A DNA stretch of 64,000 nucleotides, from the NCBI RefSeq assembly GCF_013407595.1, contig NZ_JABEKX010000005.1, positions 1-64,000 on the forward strand. The letters are read 5' to 3'. Under the pieces are notes generated by a model. That model made no database searches. It saw only the letters and a list, made by a program, of their open reading frames with translations, and was not told the DNA's origin. The translations under genes were made by a program, and so were the position numbers. This DNA is from Lacticaseibacillus absianus. GTDB taxonomy: Bacteria; Bacillota; Bacilli; Lactobacillales; Lactobacillaceae. Below, in pieces: positions 1 to 6,582 of the stretch; position 1 is the first letter of the stretch, and the number at the start of each line of letters is the position of its first letter.

Positions 1-31
1 GCATGGTCATGCGCTGAATTGTAACGCCTGA
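1..31 (+). CDS. IS3-family transposase OrfB, last nine codons
   Basis: The plus strand reads HGHALNCNA followed by TGA at 29-31. This is the same C-terminus as the complete OrfB at 51491-52390. Only the tail is inside the window, so the integrity of this copy cannot be judged. Confidence 0.8.
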   Translation, partial: HGHALNCNA

Positions 32-92
32 CTATAAACTCGGAACACACAAATCAAATAGATTCACTGTCTCGAAACTTGACTTAAATCCA
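1..92 (+). mobile_element. End of an IS3-family insertion sequence (body lies before the window)
   Basis: These 92 bases are the exact reverse complement of 51430-51521, the transposase-3' end of the complete IS3-family copy in this window. Identity stops at base 92, where the reverse-complement strand begins TGG; this fixes the IS terminus. The rest of this copy lies to the left of base 1, with its genes on the plus strand. It is therefore inverted relative to the 51.4-52.7 kb copy and has inserted into the older IS remnant that starts at base 93. Confidence 0.85.
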
Positions 93-802
93 GGCCTCGT
101 ACTTGTCGCCTTGAGCGATGGCGTCACGTTGATAGAAGTAGCTACTCTTCGACAGTTGAAGTGCTTTGAGTAACGTATTGAGTGAGTGTTTGTCACGCAG
201 GGCATCAATCACCTGAACCTTTTCTCGGTTGGTTAGATTGAGATGGTCGATGCCCAGATCTTTTTTAGAAGGGCGTTCACCTGGAGGAGGATATCATTTT
301 CAAGCTCAAGGTCTTGGACGTGTTGAAGAAGTTCGTCGTGGGATAACGAGGTCAAGCGCGTGGATGAATCCTTTGGGGTCGGTTTCTTCTGTTTCTTTTG
401 AATGTTTGCAATTCGCATAAGTGCAGTATTTTGGGGAGCTTTTCTCGGAAAGCTCGGGTGATTCACTCGGTCCGGCCCAACTGGGAGTTCAATCGCGAAT
501 CGAGGGTCTTTGCGCACCCAAATATCCAAGAGCGATCGAGATGGAAAACCTAGTTTTTTTACAGTACGGGCGCTACTGCGGCCGTGATTGAAGTAATATT
601 AAACCGCTTCATGGCGTTGCTCGTCTGAAAACTTTCCGGTCTTTTTCCGCTCAAAGACATCTGGATCTTTCTCGTATTGCTTGACCCAAAGCTTTAGGGC
701 TCCACGCGAAGGATAACCCAATTCTCGAAGCACTTTAGCCCAAGCCCGATCATATTGATGAAATAGTTTTACTGCTCTACATTTATCTGCGTTTGAATAC
801 AT
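93..802 (-). pseudogene. IS3-family OrfA (nonsense-interrupted) plus the start of OrfB (truncated)
   Basis: Translation from 802 gives an OrfA start with a helix-turn-helix of the type GYPSRGALKLWVKQY. A TAA at 599-601 interrupts the frame. The same frame then continues with a second helix-turn-helix (FNHGRSSARTVKKLGFPSR) and a leucine-zipper segment (DELLQHVQDLELENDILLQ) to a natural stop at 233. An A-rich slippery stretch (CTAAAAAAG) just before that stop would allow the usual -1 frameshift into OrfB, which is readable as NLTNREKVQVIDALRDK and SKSSYFYQRDA before it is cut at base 93. Two independent lesions, the nonsense codon and the truncation, make this a dead element. Confidence 0.8.
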
Positions 803-825
803 AATGACATCATACCCGAAGTCCA
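93..825 (-). mobile_element. Decayed IS3-family (IS150-like) element, truncated by another IS
   Basis: An older IS3-family element on the minus strand. Its 5' end probably starts with TGGA at about 825, shortly upstream of the OrfA start at 802. Its 3' part is cut off at base 93 by the IS that enters from the left. OrfA has an in-frame stop and OrfB keeps only its first ~50 codons, so it cannot make a working transposase. Confidence 0.75.
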
Positions 826-1031
826 GGATTTTGTCCGCACGCCAGTTACAAGAAGCCCGAACTCAGTATAACGTTTTGCTAGTAAAAAAAAGAAGCCAAC
901 ACGCTTCTCTTTTTTCGTGGGGTGGCACGTTTGTGGCACATTCCATCAGCACATTATATAATATTGATTTAGCAAAGTGTCCTAAAGGGCAGTTTACACC
1001 GCGATTCTGAATTTCATTCGTTTGAGACGTT
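826..1031. other. Noncoding stretch resembling the end of an integrative element
   Basis: No credible gene is present. The segment has a small terminator-like hairpin (GAAGC/GCTTC with A-run before and T-run after, about 886-913) and two GTGGCAC direct repeats at about 925-941. Similar paired GGCACA motifs occur at both ends of the integrative element at 46.0-54.0 kb, close to its integrase and at its far end. This may be the edge of another, older or partly lost element; the assignment is inferred only from those motifs. Confidence 0.3.
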
Positions 1032-1047
1032 TATTTCCCGGGCAATA
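1032..1047. other. Candidate Noc-binding site (NBS)
   Basis: TATTTCCCGGGCAATA matches the Bacillus subtilis NBS consensus TATTTCCCGGGAAATA at 15 of 16 positions. A noc homologue is encoded at 54934-55815 in this window. It lies in the intergenic space downstream of lysE. No second match of this quality was seen in the window. Confidence 0.55.
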
Positions 1048-1075
1048 ACGGTCAGCTGGTTCGATCACCTGGCCC

Positions 1076-1693
1076 TTACCAGAGCGCGCGGATCGCCTGC
1101 CAGATCAGCGTCAGGCCGTAGCCCATCACGATCGCGCCGGAGCCGATGTTGACCCACAGCAAAAAGCGGCGGGGCAGGCGGTTTTTCAGGGTGCCGATCA
1201 CTAAGGTCACGCCGAAGAACCACAGTGCGGTGCTGGACAGGATGCCGAGCAAAAACGGTAGGACCTCGCCGTTCGTCAGTGTGCTACGCATCGCACCGAA
1301 CGAGACGCTGGTGTCGATGATCGCCTGCGGGTTGGCGAAGGCGACGACCCAGGCGCCGGTGAACGCCTCGCGTAGCGACATCACGCGGTCGTCGCTACCG
1401 ATGGCGGTCTGGTTCGCGCTGCGCAGGATGCCCCAGCCCATCCAGATCACGATCCCGCCGCCGATCAGCAGGATCACCAAGCGCAGCCAGGTGTAGTGGG
1501 TGATCAGGGCGCCCATGCCGAGAAACGCGATGACGGTCAGGGCGGTGTCGGCGAGCCAGACGAATCCGGCGATCAGGAACGCTCGGCGCAGGCGATTGCT
1601 CATCGCGCTGTTAAAGACGAACAGGTTTTGCATTCCAATGGAGCTGACAAGGGCGATGCTGATCAGCAGGCCGCGTAGATAGACAGATAACAT
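1076..1693 (-). CDS. LysE/ArgO-family amino-acid exporter
   Basis: A 205-residue integral membrane protein with the LysE-family pattern: N-terminal MLSVYLRGLLISIALVSSIG, a near-N-terminal MQN motif, and about six hydrophobic segments, with the conserved ANPQAI motif near the middle. The family exports basic or other amino acids at the cytoplasmic membrane. The start at 1693 is preferred to the longer frame from 1723 because GAGGAGG lies five bases upstream and the family normally begins MLSxYxxG. The gene stands alone and is divergent from the Gdx exporter. A promoter and a terminator hairpin lie in its leader, so it is probably controlled by attenuation. The substrate cannot be told from sequence. 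Confidence 0.85.
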   Translation of the reverse strand: MLSVYLRGLLISIALVSSIGMQNLFVFNSAMSNRLRRAFLIAGFVWLADTALTVIAFLGMGALITHYTWLRLVILLIGGGIVIWMGWGILRSANQTAIGSDDRVMSLREAFTGAWVVAFANPQAIIDTSVSFGAMRSTLTNGEVLPFLLGILSSTALWFFGVTLVIGTLKNRLPRRFLLWVNIGSGAIVMGYGLTLIWQAIRALW

Positions 1694-1710
1694 GGTGGCC
1701 TCCTCAAGCA

Positions 1711-1776
1711 AAAAGGCACCCACACCACGATCTTCCGACGCTGAAGCGCCGTGCCTACGATCGTGGTGTGCGTGCC
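1711..1776 (-). terminator. Leader attenuator hairpin directly upstream of lysE
   Basis: Arms 1715-1732 and 1759-1776 form an 18-bp stem with one mismatch. On the minus strand it is followed by CTTTTTGC and then the lysE ribosome binding site. It is an intrinsic terminator between the lysE promoter (1831-1859) and the lysE start, preceded by a second hairpin at about 1779-1805. This is the layout of a riboswitch or attenuator; no known aptamer class was recognised. Confidence 0.6.
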
Positions 1777-1830
1777 TAGGTCGGTCGCCCGACGACGGGC
1801 CGACCCAATAGCGATATTTCGATAATCTGT

Positions 1831-1859
1831 ATCTTAGCGGACCGGTCGCGCGTTGTCAA
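1831..1859 (-). promoter_or_regulatory. Promoter of lysE
   Basis: On the minus strand TTGACA (1854-1859), 17 bases, then TAAGAT (1831-1836). Transcription would start near 1824, giving a leader of about 130 nt before the lysE ATG. Confidence 0.6.
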
Positions 1860-1895
1860 ACCCCGGTTGACGGTCAAGCGATCGACGTGCTATCC

Positions 1896-1990
1896 TCTGG
1901 GACAGGTGATGTAACCACTACCGCCGGGTAGACACCGCTCCTCCACGCCTTAGGCTCAATGGCGTGGGGGAGCGGTGTTTTTATTTTTTC
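1896..1990 (+). promoter_or_regulatory. Putative guanidine-IV (mepA-type) riboswitch with terminator, upstream of gdx
   Basis: The segment 1901-1931 holds GACAGGTGATGTAACC followed by a small hairpin CTACC-GCCG-GGTAG. This resembles, from memory, the guanidine-IV (mepA motif) aptamer. It runs directly into an 18-bp terminator stem (1932-1949 with 1961-1978, one wobble) followed by a T-run. The next gene is an SMR protein of the guanidine-exporter type, the usual partner of guanidine riboswitches. A possible promoter is TTGACG (1867-1872), 18 bases, TATCCT (1891-1896). The terminator is seen directly; the aptamer class is inferred. Confidence 0.55.
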
Positions 1991-2007
1991 GAGGAGTGTT
2001 AGTGAGC

Positions 2008-2325
2008 ATGGCTTGGCTATATTTAGTGATCGCAGGGGTATTCGAGGTGATCTGGGCGACGTTCATGAAGCTGAGTGACGGCTTCCACCGGTTCGGTTTC
2101 TCGGTGCTGACCGTGATCGGTATGGTGATCAGCTTTATCTGCTTAGCGGAAGCGACCCACCGCCTGCCGATGAGTCTTGCGTATCCGATCTGGACGGGTA
2201 TCGGCGCGGTCGGTAGCGTGATCGTTGGGGTCATTTTTTTCGGTGACCGCGTCGGCCCGTGGACGTGGGTGTTCGTTGGCGTGCTGCTAGTGGGGTTGAT
2301 CGGGATCAAGGTGACAAGTCGGTGA
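2008..2325 (+). CDS. gdx: SMR-family transporter, Gdx/SugE type (guanidinium exporter)
   Basis: A 105-residue four-helix small multidrug resistance protein. Features of the Gdx (formerly SugE) branch are MAWLYLVIAGVFEV at the start with the essential glutamate in helix 1, a WATFMKLSDGF loop and the YPIWTGIGAVGS motif in helix 3. Gdx proteins exchange guanidinium for protons as antiparallel dimers in the membrane. ATG at 2008 is chosen because the family starts MAW; GTG at 2002 has better spacing to GAGGAG (1991-1996) and would add two residues. A single gene is present rather than a heteromeric pair. Expression probably depends on the upstream riboswitch-like terminator. Confidence 0.88.
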   Translation: MAWLYLVIAGVFEVIWATFMKLSDGFHRFGFSVLTVIGMVISFICLAEATHRLPMSLAYPIWTGIGAVGSVIVGVIFFGDRVGPWTWVFVGVLLVGLIGIKVTSR

Positions 2326-2331
2326 GGGGCG

Positions 2332-2515
2332 GCGGGGCTTGGCGAAGTTAGCCGACCCGCTAAACCCGCGCCCCCTGCGCGCTGGGCACGTCGAGCTCCG
2401 GGCGCGCAACGCGGGCGCGTCTAGCCACGCCAAACGCCTCGCGCCCAAAAGCGGACCAACGGGCTTGGCTAAGCTAGCCGATCCGCTAAGCCCGCACCCC
2501 CTGCGCGCTGGGCAC
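2332..2515. repeat. Intergenic direct repeat pair (first locus)
   Basis: Two ~57-bp imperfect direct repeats, 2332-2389 and 2459-2514, share a core GCTTGGC(G/T)AAG(T/C)TAGCCGA, then CCGCTAA(A/G)CCCGC and CCCCTGCGCGCTGGGCAC. Related sequence recurs at about 16440-16650, including CGTCGAGCT and CGCAACGCGGGC. The stretch fills the gap between gdx and the next gene and has no credible ORF. Confidence 0.5.
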
Positions 2516-2541
2516 AAAAAAACCACGAGCAAGCTCGTGGC
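2514..2541 (-). terminator. Intrinsic terminator of the XRE-membrane gene
   Basis: Perfect 8-bp stem CCACGAGC/GCTCGTGG (2523-2540) with a two-base loop. On the minus strand it is followed by a T-run (A-run 2515-2522 on the plus strand). It serves the gene ending at 2650. Confidence 0.65.
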
Positions 2542-2649
2542 TGTGGTCGGTTGCGGAAACCTTCAGAACGCCGAAGCGCCGATCTCGTTCACCGACCGTG
2601 GTTTGGCACCGCAAGTAGTATCGCATGCGGCGTGCGGTCGTGTCAATGG

Positions 2650-3171
2650 TCACCAGCCGAGCAAGGTCCGCTTGACGAGAACGGCGACGCCCAAGCCAAT
2701 GAAGACGAGCCAGTAGCCCCATTGGAGCTGCCGCCAAGGCGTTGCGGTCCCGTTGCGTGCCCCGCGGCGAATGAAGTACTGGCCAGCGAGTGCGTTAGCG
2801 GCGATCGCCCCGACGAGCAAGCCGAGCATCGCGTCGGGGAGTGCCGGCCAGTTGAACAGGAACGGGCCAAGGAGCATCAGGGCCAAGAACAGGCTCGTGA
2901 GTTGCGGGCCGATCATGAACCACTTTTGGAACGCGGCCATTTGTTCCTTCTGCTGCATATCAGTCACCCAATCAGATCCTTCCGTGAGTAGATGGTCGAG
3001 TGAGAGGCCGTAGAGGTGGCTCAGCTTGATCAGACTTGCGATGTCGGGCATGGTGCGGTCGTTCTCCCAATTGGAGATCGTTTTGACCGACACGCCGAGG
3101 AACTCGGCGAGTGTCGCCTGTGTCCATTGCTGCGCGGTGCGTCTGTCGCGAAGAAGCGGTCCTACTGCCAT
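2650..3171 (-). CDS. XRE-family regulator with C-terminal membrane domain
   Basis: A 173-residue protein. Residues 1-60 form an HTH_XRE DNA-binding domain (LRDRRTAQQWTQATLAEFLGVSVKTISNWENDRTMPD). After a short linker come about three hydrophobic segments (roughly 88-110, 115-135 and 148-168), which would anchor it in the membrane. This domain order is common in Firmicutes as small membrane-tethered regulators, often acting on an adjacent gene or on themselves. The perfect palindrome 3210-3224 just upstream is a likely operator. The signal sensed is unknown. Confidence 0.8.
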   Translation of the reverse strand: MAVGPLLRDRRTAQQWTQATLAEFLGVSVKTISNWENDRTMPDIASLIKLSHLYGLSLDHLLTEGSDWVTDMQQKEQMAAFQKWFMIGPQLTSLFLALMLLGPFLFNWPALPDAMLGLLVGAIAANALAGQYFIRRGARNGTATPWRQLQWGYWLVFIGLGVAVLVKRTLLGW

Positions 3172-3209
3172 CTCACTGTACCCCCATCATGTCGGTTCTG
3201 CGGTGTGCT

Positions 3210-3224
3210 GTACATCCAATGTAC
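3210..3224. promoter_or_regulatory. Palindromic operator candidate upstream of the XRE-membrane gene
   Basis: GTACATCCAATGTAC has 6-bp inverted arms with a 3-base centre. It lies about 40 bases upstream of the XRE start codon, a typical position for autoregulation. Confidence 0.4.
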
Positions 3225-3277
3225 GTCTAGTCGGGCCTGAATGCACGAGTAAATCCTTGCCGGTAGCGGTGGGCGCA

Positions 3278-3313
3278 TCAAACAACGCCTGCGTTCCACA
3301 TGGAACGCAGGCG
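3278..3313 (-). terminator. Terminator of the LLM oxidoreductase gene
   Basis: Perfect 12-bp stem (3286-3297 with 3302-3313, loop ACAT). On the minus strand it is followed by TTGTTTGATG. It ends transcription coming from 3322-4344. Confidence 0.65.
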
Positions 3314-3321
3314 GCAGTGGC

Positions 3322-4344
3322 TCAGCGCCAACCCAGCTGCGGGGCGATGTCTTTCATGATCGTGTCCAGGACGTGGACGTTGTACTCGATGCCCAGCGTG
3401 GACGGAATGGTGATCAGGACCGTGTCGGCTTCCTTGATCGCTTCGTCTTCTGCGAGCTCCTTGACCAGCTTGTCCGGCTCACCGACGAAGGTCTTGCCGA
3501 AGATGGTCGGGTTCTGGTGGTAGGCGAGGTAGCCGACCTCGTCGTTGGTCTGGCTCCCGTCGGCGAACAGGCGGGCGTCCAGGTCGTTGACGATCGGCAT
3601 GATCGAGCGGGTGACCAAGGTGCGCGGCTGCCAGGCGTGGCCAGCCTTGGCCCACGCGTCCTTGAAGGCGCGGAGCTGGTTGGCCTGCTGCACGTGGAAC
3701 GGTTCGTTGGTCTCGTAGTTGACCAGCGTGGAGGACTGCAGGTTCATGCCTTGCTCAGCGGCCCAGATCGCGGTCGCCCGGCTGCCCGCTCCCCACCAGA
3801 TGCGGTGGCGCAGGGTCGGGGAGAACGGTTCGAGCCGGCGTAGCCCGGGCTCCTGCGGGAACATCGGCATCGCGTTAGGTTCCGCGAACGGCTCCCCGTT
3901 GAGCAGGTCGAGGAACTTCAGCGTCCGCTTGCGCGCGATGTCCTTGATCTCCTCTTCCGTGTAGTCGTAGCCCCAGTAACGCCAGCCGTCTTGGACTTGC
4001 TCCGGGGACCCACGACCGACGCCGAGCTGCACCCGGTTTTGGCTCAACACGTCGGTGGACATCGCGTTTTCCGCCATCATGAAGGGGTTCTCGTAGCGCA
4101 TGTCGACCAGGCCAGTGCCGATCTCGATCTTGTGGGTCTTGGCCCCGATCGCCGCCATCAGCGGGTAGGGCGTGCCGATCTGGTCGGCGAAGTGGTGGAC
4201 CCGGTACCAGGCGCCGTCGACACCGAGTTTCTCGGCCTCGACCGCCAGATCGACGGATTCCTCGTAGCTTTGCTGCGCGGATGTCACCACGGAGTTGTTC
4301 TTCTGCCAAAAACCAAAACTCAAAAAGCCGATTTTTTTGGTCAT
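3322..4344 (-). CDS. LLM-class flavin-dependent oxidoreductase
   Basis: A 340-residue luciferase-like monooxygenase-family protein with the (beta/alpha)8 pattern: N-terminal KIGFLSFGFWQ, IEIGTGLVDMRYENPFMMAE, the VQLGVGRGSPEQ motif, and RIWWGAGSRATAIWAAEQGM for flavin/phosphate contacts. Members use FMNH2 or F420 for oxygenation or reduction of small substrates; in lactobacilli the substrate is usually unknown. ATG at 4344 is chosen because GAGGTG lies six bases upstream; the in-frame ATG at 4368 has no ribosome binding site. It is monocistronic with its own terminator. An inverted repeat at 4435-4451 may hold an operator. Confidence 0.8.
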   Translation of the reverse strand: MTKKIGFLSFGFWQKNNSVVTSAQQSYEESVDLAVEAEKLGVDGAWYRVHHFADQIGTPYPLMAAIGAKTHKIEIGTGLVDMRYENPFMMAENAMSTDVLSQNRVQLGVGRGSPEQVQDGWRYWGYDYTEEEIKDIARKRTLKFLDLLNGEPFAEPNAMPMFPQEPGLRRLEPFSPTLRHRIWWGAGSRATAIWAAEQGMNLQSSTLVNYETNEPFHVQQANQLRAFKDAWAKAGHAWQPRTLVTRSIMPIVNDLDARLFADGSQTNDEVGYLAYHQNPTIFGKTFVGEPDKLVKELAEDEAIKEADTVLITIPSTLGIEYNVHVLDTIMKDIAPQLGWR

Positions 4345-4434
4345 CTTGGTCACCTCATCTCTCTGCATCTTGCAGGTCTGGCGGGCGGTGTCTGACGTTG
4401 CCCCACGACCTTGTGCATAGCGTAGCGCATTTGG

Positions 4435-4451
4435 TTACTTTTTACAAGTAA
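4435..4451. promoter_or_regulatory. Inverted repeat in the LLM promoter region
   Basis: TTACTT and AAGTAA arms separated by five bases, about 90 bases upstream of the LLM start. It may be an operator for a redox-sensing winged-helix repressor; no regulator gene is adjacent. Confidence 0.3.
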
Positions 4452-4529
4452 AATCATCAAAGGCCGGTGCGGATCGTGCCTCAGACGTCATCGGGGTCGT
4501 ATTGGCGCCCCACCGCTGCGGGGTCGGCG

Positions 4530-4664
4530 TCAGACAACCTGGTCGGCCAACTGAACCACCGGGGCCCGGTGCGTGAGGACCACCGCTGCCTCGAACAGGC
4601 GATGACCGGCAGGCGGGCCGCTGATCGTCGAGACGTTGAGCACCTTGAGCGACTGGATCGACAT
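4530..4664 (-). CDS. Possible 44-residue protein
   Basis: A short minus-strand frame starting ATG at 4662-4664 with AGAGGGG seven bases upstream and ending at 4530. The product begins MSIQSLKVLNVSTIS. No family is recognised, it is antisense to nothing known, and composition alone does not prove coding. It may be a fragment of a lost gene. Apart from this frame and the promoter array, the interval 4345-4833 holds nothing recognisable. Confidence 0.2.
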   Translation of the reverse strand: MSIQSLKVLNVSTISGPPAGHRLFEAAVVLTHRAPVVQLADQVV

Positions 4665-4752
4665 GGTGAAGCCCCTCTGCCACATCAGCAACGGTCACCT
4701 CATTATCCATGCTGGCGGCGTGGCTGGCAACTGAGACGCCTCGGCGCGCGAC

Positions 4753-4807
4753 CTAAGGAAGAATTAAGAGTGGGTTAAGACCCGAATTAAGGAACGGCGC
4801 GTAAACT
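4753..4807 (+). promoter_or_regulatory. Promoter with four (C/T)TAAG direct repeats
   Basis: CTAAG at 4753 and TTAAG at 4764, 4775 and 4787 are spaced 11, 11 and 12 bases, i.e. on one face of the helix. A -10-like TAAACT follows at 4802-4807. The array ends where the -35 box should be, as for a promoter activated by an OmpR-family response regulator. Such a regulator is the third gene of this operon (6583-7242). A similar array lies upstream of xfp. Confidence 0.55.
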
Positions 4808-4833
4808 ATGGGTATCGAGTGAGGTGAATGAAT

Positions 4834-5757
4834 ATGGAAGAAACAGTGATACAGTTACGCGATGTGAGCAAGCACTTCGGGCACTACCAGGCGTTGTCGC
4901 ATGTGACGATGGCGGTCAAGCGTGGGGACATCTACGCGCTGATCGGTGAGAATGGGGCGGGCAAAACAACGCTGATGCGGCTGATCCTCGGGCTGTCGCC
5001 GACGCCCAGCGGCGAGGTGATGGTCCTGGGCGAGCACGCCGGGCATTACCGCCACGCGCTCAGCCGGGTCGGGGCGATCATCGAGGCACCCGCGGCGTTC
5101 AGCAAGCTGACCGTGCGGCAGAACCTTGAGGTGATCGCGATCCAGCACGGGTTGAACGACCCCCAGGCGATCACCGACGCGATCCAGTTCGTTGGGCTGA
5201 CGGCCAAGGTTCGCACCCAAGCCAAGCACCTGTCGCTGGGGCAGCGGCAGCGGCTGGGGCTGGCGACTGCGATCCTGGCCCACCCGGACCTGCTGATCCT
5301 CGATGAGCCGATCAACGGGCTGGACCCGACCGGGATCGTCGAGTTCCGCACGCTGCTACAGCGGCTGAATCAGGAGCAGCAGACGACAATCTTGATCTCG
5401 AGTCACATTCTCACGGAGCTCTACCAGGTCGCGACGCAGTTCGGGTTCCTCCACCATGGCACCCTGATCCAGACGCTGAGTAAGCCAGCGCTGGACGCGG
5501 CGAATCAGGCCGGGCTGGTGGTCACGGTGTCGGATGTGAACGCGGCCGCCAGCTTGCTGGATGCGCAGCAGATCAAGCAGTTCAAGGTGCTCAACGAGCG
5601 CGACCTGCTGGTGGCAGCGGGGCAGATCGAACCCGCCGCGTTGAACCGGCTGCTGGTCGATCACCAGCTTGAAGTGATGAGCATCGCGATGAAGGAAGGG
5701 TCACTGGAGGATTACTACACTGACCTGATCGCACACAGTCAGGAGGGACGCGCATGA
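4834..5757 (+). CDS. ABC transporter ATP-binding protein (BcrA/bacitracin-type)
   Basis: A 307-residue ABC ATPase: Walker A GENGAGKTT near residue 40, signature LSLGQRQRL, Walker B LLILDEPINGLD, then an ~80-residue C-terminal extension typical of the BcrA-like subfamily that powers export of, or immunity to, peptide antibiotics. ATG at 4834 is chosen over 4828 because GAGGTG (4821-4826) is then correctly spaced. It overlaps the permease gene by four bases and is followed by a response regulator and kinase, the classic bacitracin/lantibiotic-sensing operon. The substrate is not predictable. Confidence 0.88.
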   Translation: MEETVIQLRDVSKHFGHYQALSHVTMAVKRGDIYALIGENGAGKTTLMRLILGLSPTPSGEVMVLGEHAGHYRHALSRVGAIIEAPAAFSKLTVRQNLEVIAIQHGLNDPQAITDAIQFVGLTAKVRTQAKHLSLGQRQRLGLATAILAHPDLLILDEPINGLDPTGIVEFRTLLQRLNQEQQTTILISSHILTELYQVATQFGFLHHGTLIQTLSKPALDAANQAGLVVTVSDVNAAASLLDAQQIKQFKVLNERDLLVAAGQIEPAALNRLLVDHQLEVMSIAMKEGSLEDYYTDLIAHSQEGRA

Positions 5758-6524
5758 TCAATCAGATCAGAGCCGATTTTTACCGTCAGTTGCGAACGTG
5801 GGGGTTCGGCCTTGTCATGGGCCTGACCGTGGTCTACTGTGCCGTGTGCGTGTGGTTCAAAAGCGTCGGTGGCGTGATGGTCAATGCGCCGCTCAGTGCG
5901 CTTGACGAGCTGACGGCGAAGCAGACGACGGTGCGCGCCGGGATCCGCGGGGCGACCATCAACAGCAGTGTCCTGCTCTATGTCTTCATCGCGCTGTTCG
6001 TGATCGTGATCGGCTACGAGTTCAGCCAGCAGACCTACAAGAACACGCTGATCTCCGGCATCTCGCGGTTGCAGTTCATCTTGGCGAAGTACCTGACGCT
6101 CCTGCTGGACCTGTTCATCGCGCTGGCGCTGTTTTACCTGACCGCACTCATCACCGGGCGACTGGCGGGCCGCGCGTGGGGCACGGCCCTGCCACACCTG
6201 CTCCAGGAGACGGGGTTGACGCTGGTGACCAGCACCTTTTTCATCAGTGTCGTGTTCAGCCTGGCGATGCTGGTCCTGATCGCCTCGGGCTCGCTGGTGA
6301 TCAGCGCAGTGTTCATCGTGATCTGGCCGCTGGCCGTGTCGCTTGGGAGCATCCTGACCAACTGGCACTGGCTCTCGTACATCGACTTCTTCAACGTGGC
6401 CGCAGGCATCTCGTTTGGCACGATCCACACCGGGGAGCTGTGGCGCTACCTGCTCGTCAGCGTGGTGGCCTTGACGGTCAGTGTGCTGGCCGGCGCTGAG
6501 CTGATCCAGCACAAGGAACTGTGA
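5754..6524 (+). CDS. ABC-2 type permease of the antibiotic-type exporter
   Basis: A 256-residue membrane protein with about six hydrophobic helices (near 18-35, 75-95, 115-135, 155-180, 185-205 and 230-250). It has an ATGA overlap with the ATPase gene and is almost certainly its membrane partner. Similar permeases belong to the BcrB/LanFEG-like group. It lacks the large extracellular loop of BceB-type permeases, which argues for an immunity-type exporter rather than a Bce-type sensor-transporter. Confidence 0.82.
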   Translation: MINQIRADFYRQLRTWGFGLVMGLTVVYCAVCVWFKSVGGVMVNAPLSALDELTAKQTTVRAGIRGATINSSVLLYVFIALFVIVIGYEFSQQTYKNTLISGISRLQFILAKYLTLLLDLFIALALFYLTALITGRLAGRAWGTALPHLLQETGLTLVTSTFFISVVFSLAMLVLIASGSLVISAVFIVIWPLAVSLGSILTNWHWLSYIDFFNVAAGISFGTIHTGELWRYLLVSVVALTVSVLAGAELIQHKEL

Positions 6525-6582
6525 TTGCAACTCGGGGGTCAGACGTTTAGACTGAGCCTATCGATGAGAAAAAGGGGTGGGG

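Noticed and set aside
804-1010. 68-codon plus-strand frame
   Set aside because: It crosses a terminator-like hairpin and IS debris, has no ribosome binding site and no recognisable protein features.
1779-1805. Plus-strand hairpin CCCG-ACGA-CGGG looks like a guanidine-II loop (ACGR)
   Set aside because: Only one such hairpin is present where guanidine-II needs two, and it lies upstream of the likely gdx promoter. It is better explained as part of the lysE leader on the other strand.
5739-6530. 263-codon frame antisense to the ABC permease
   Set aside because: Same codon-shadow composition; the plus-strand frame has proper helices, a ribosome binding site and operon context.
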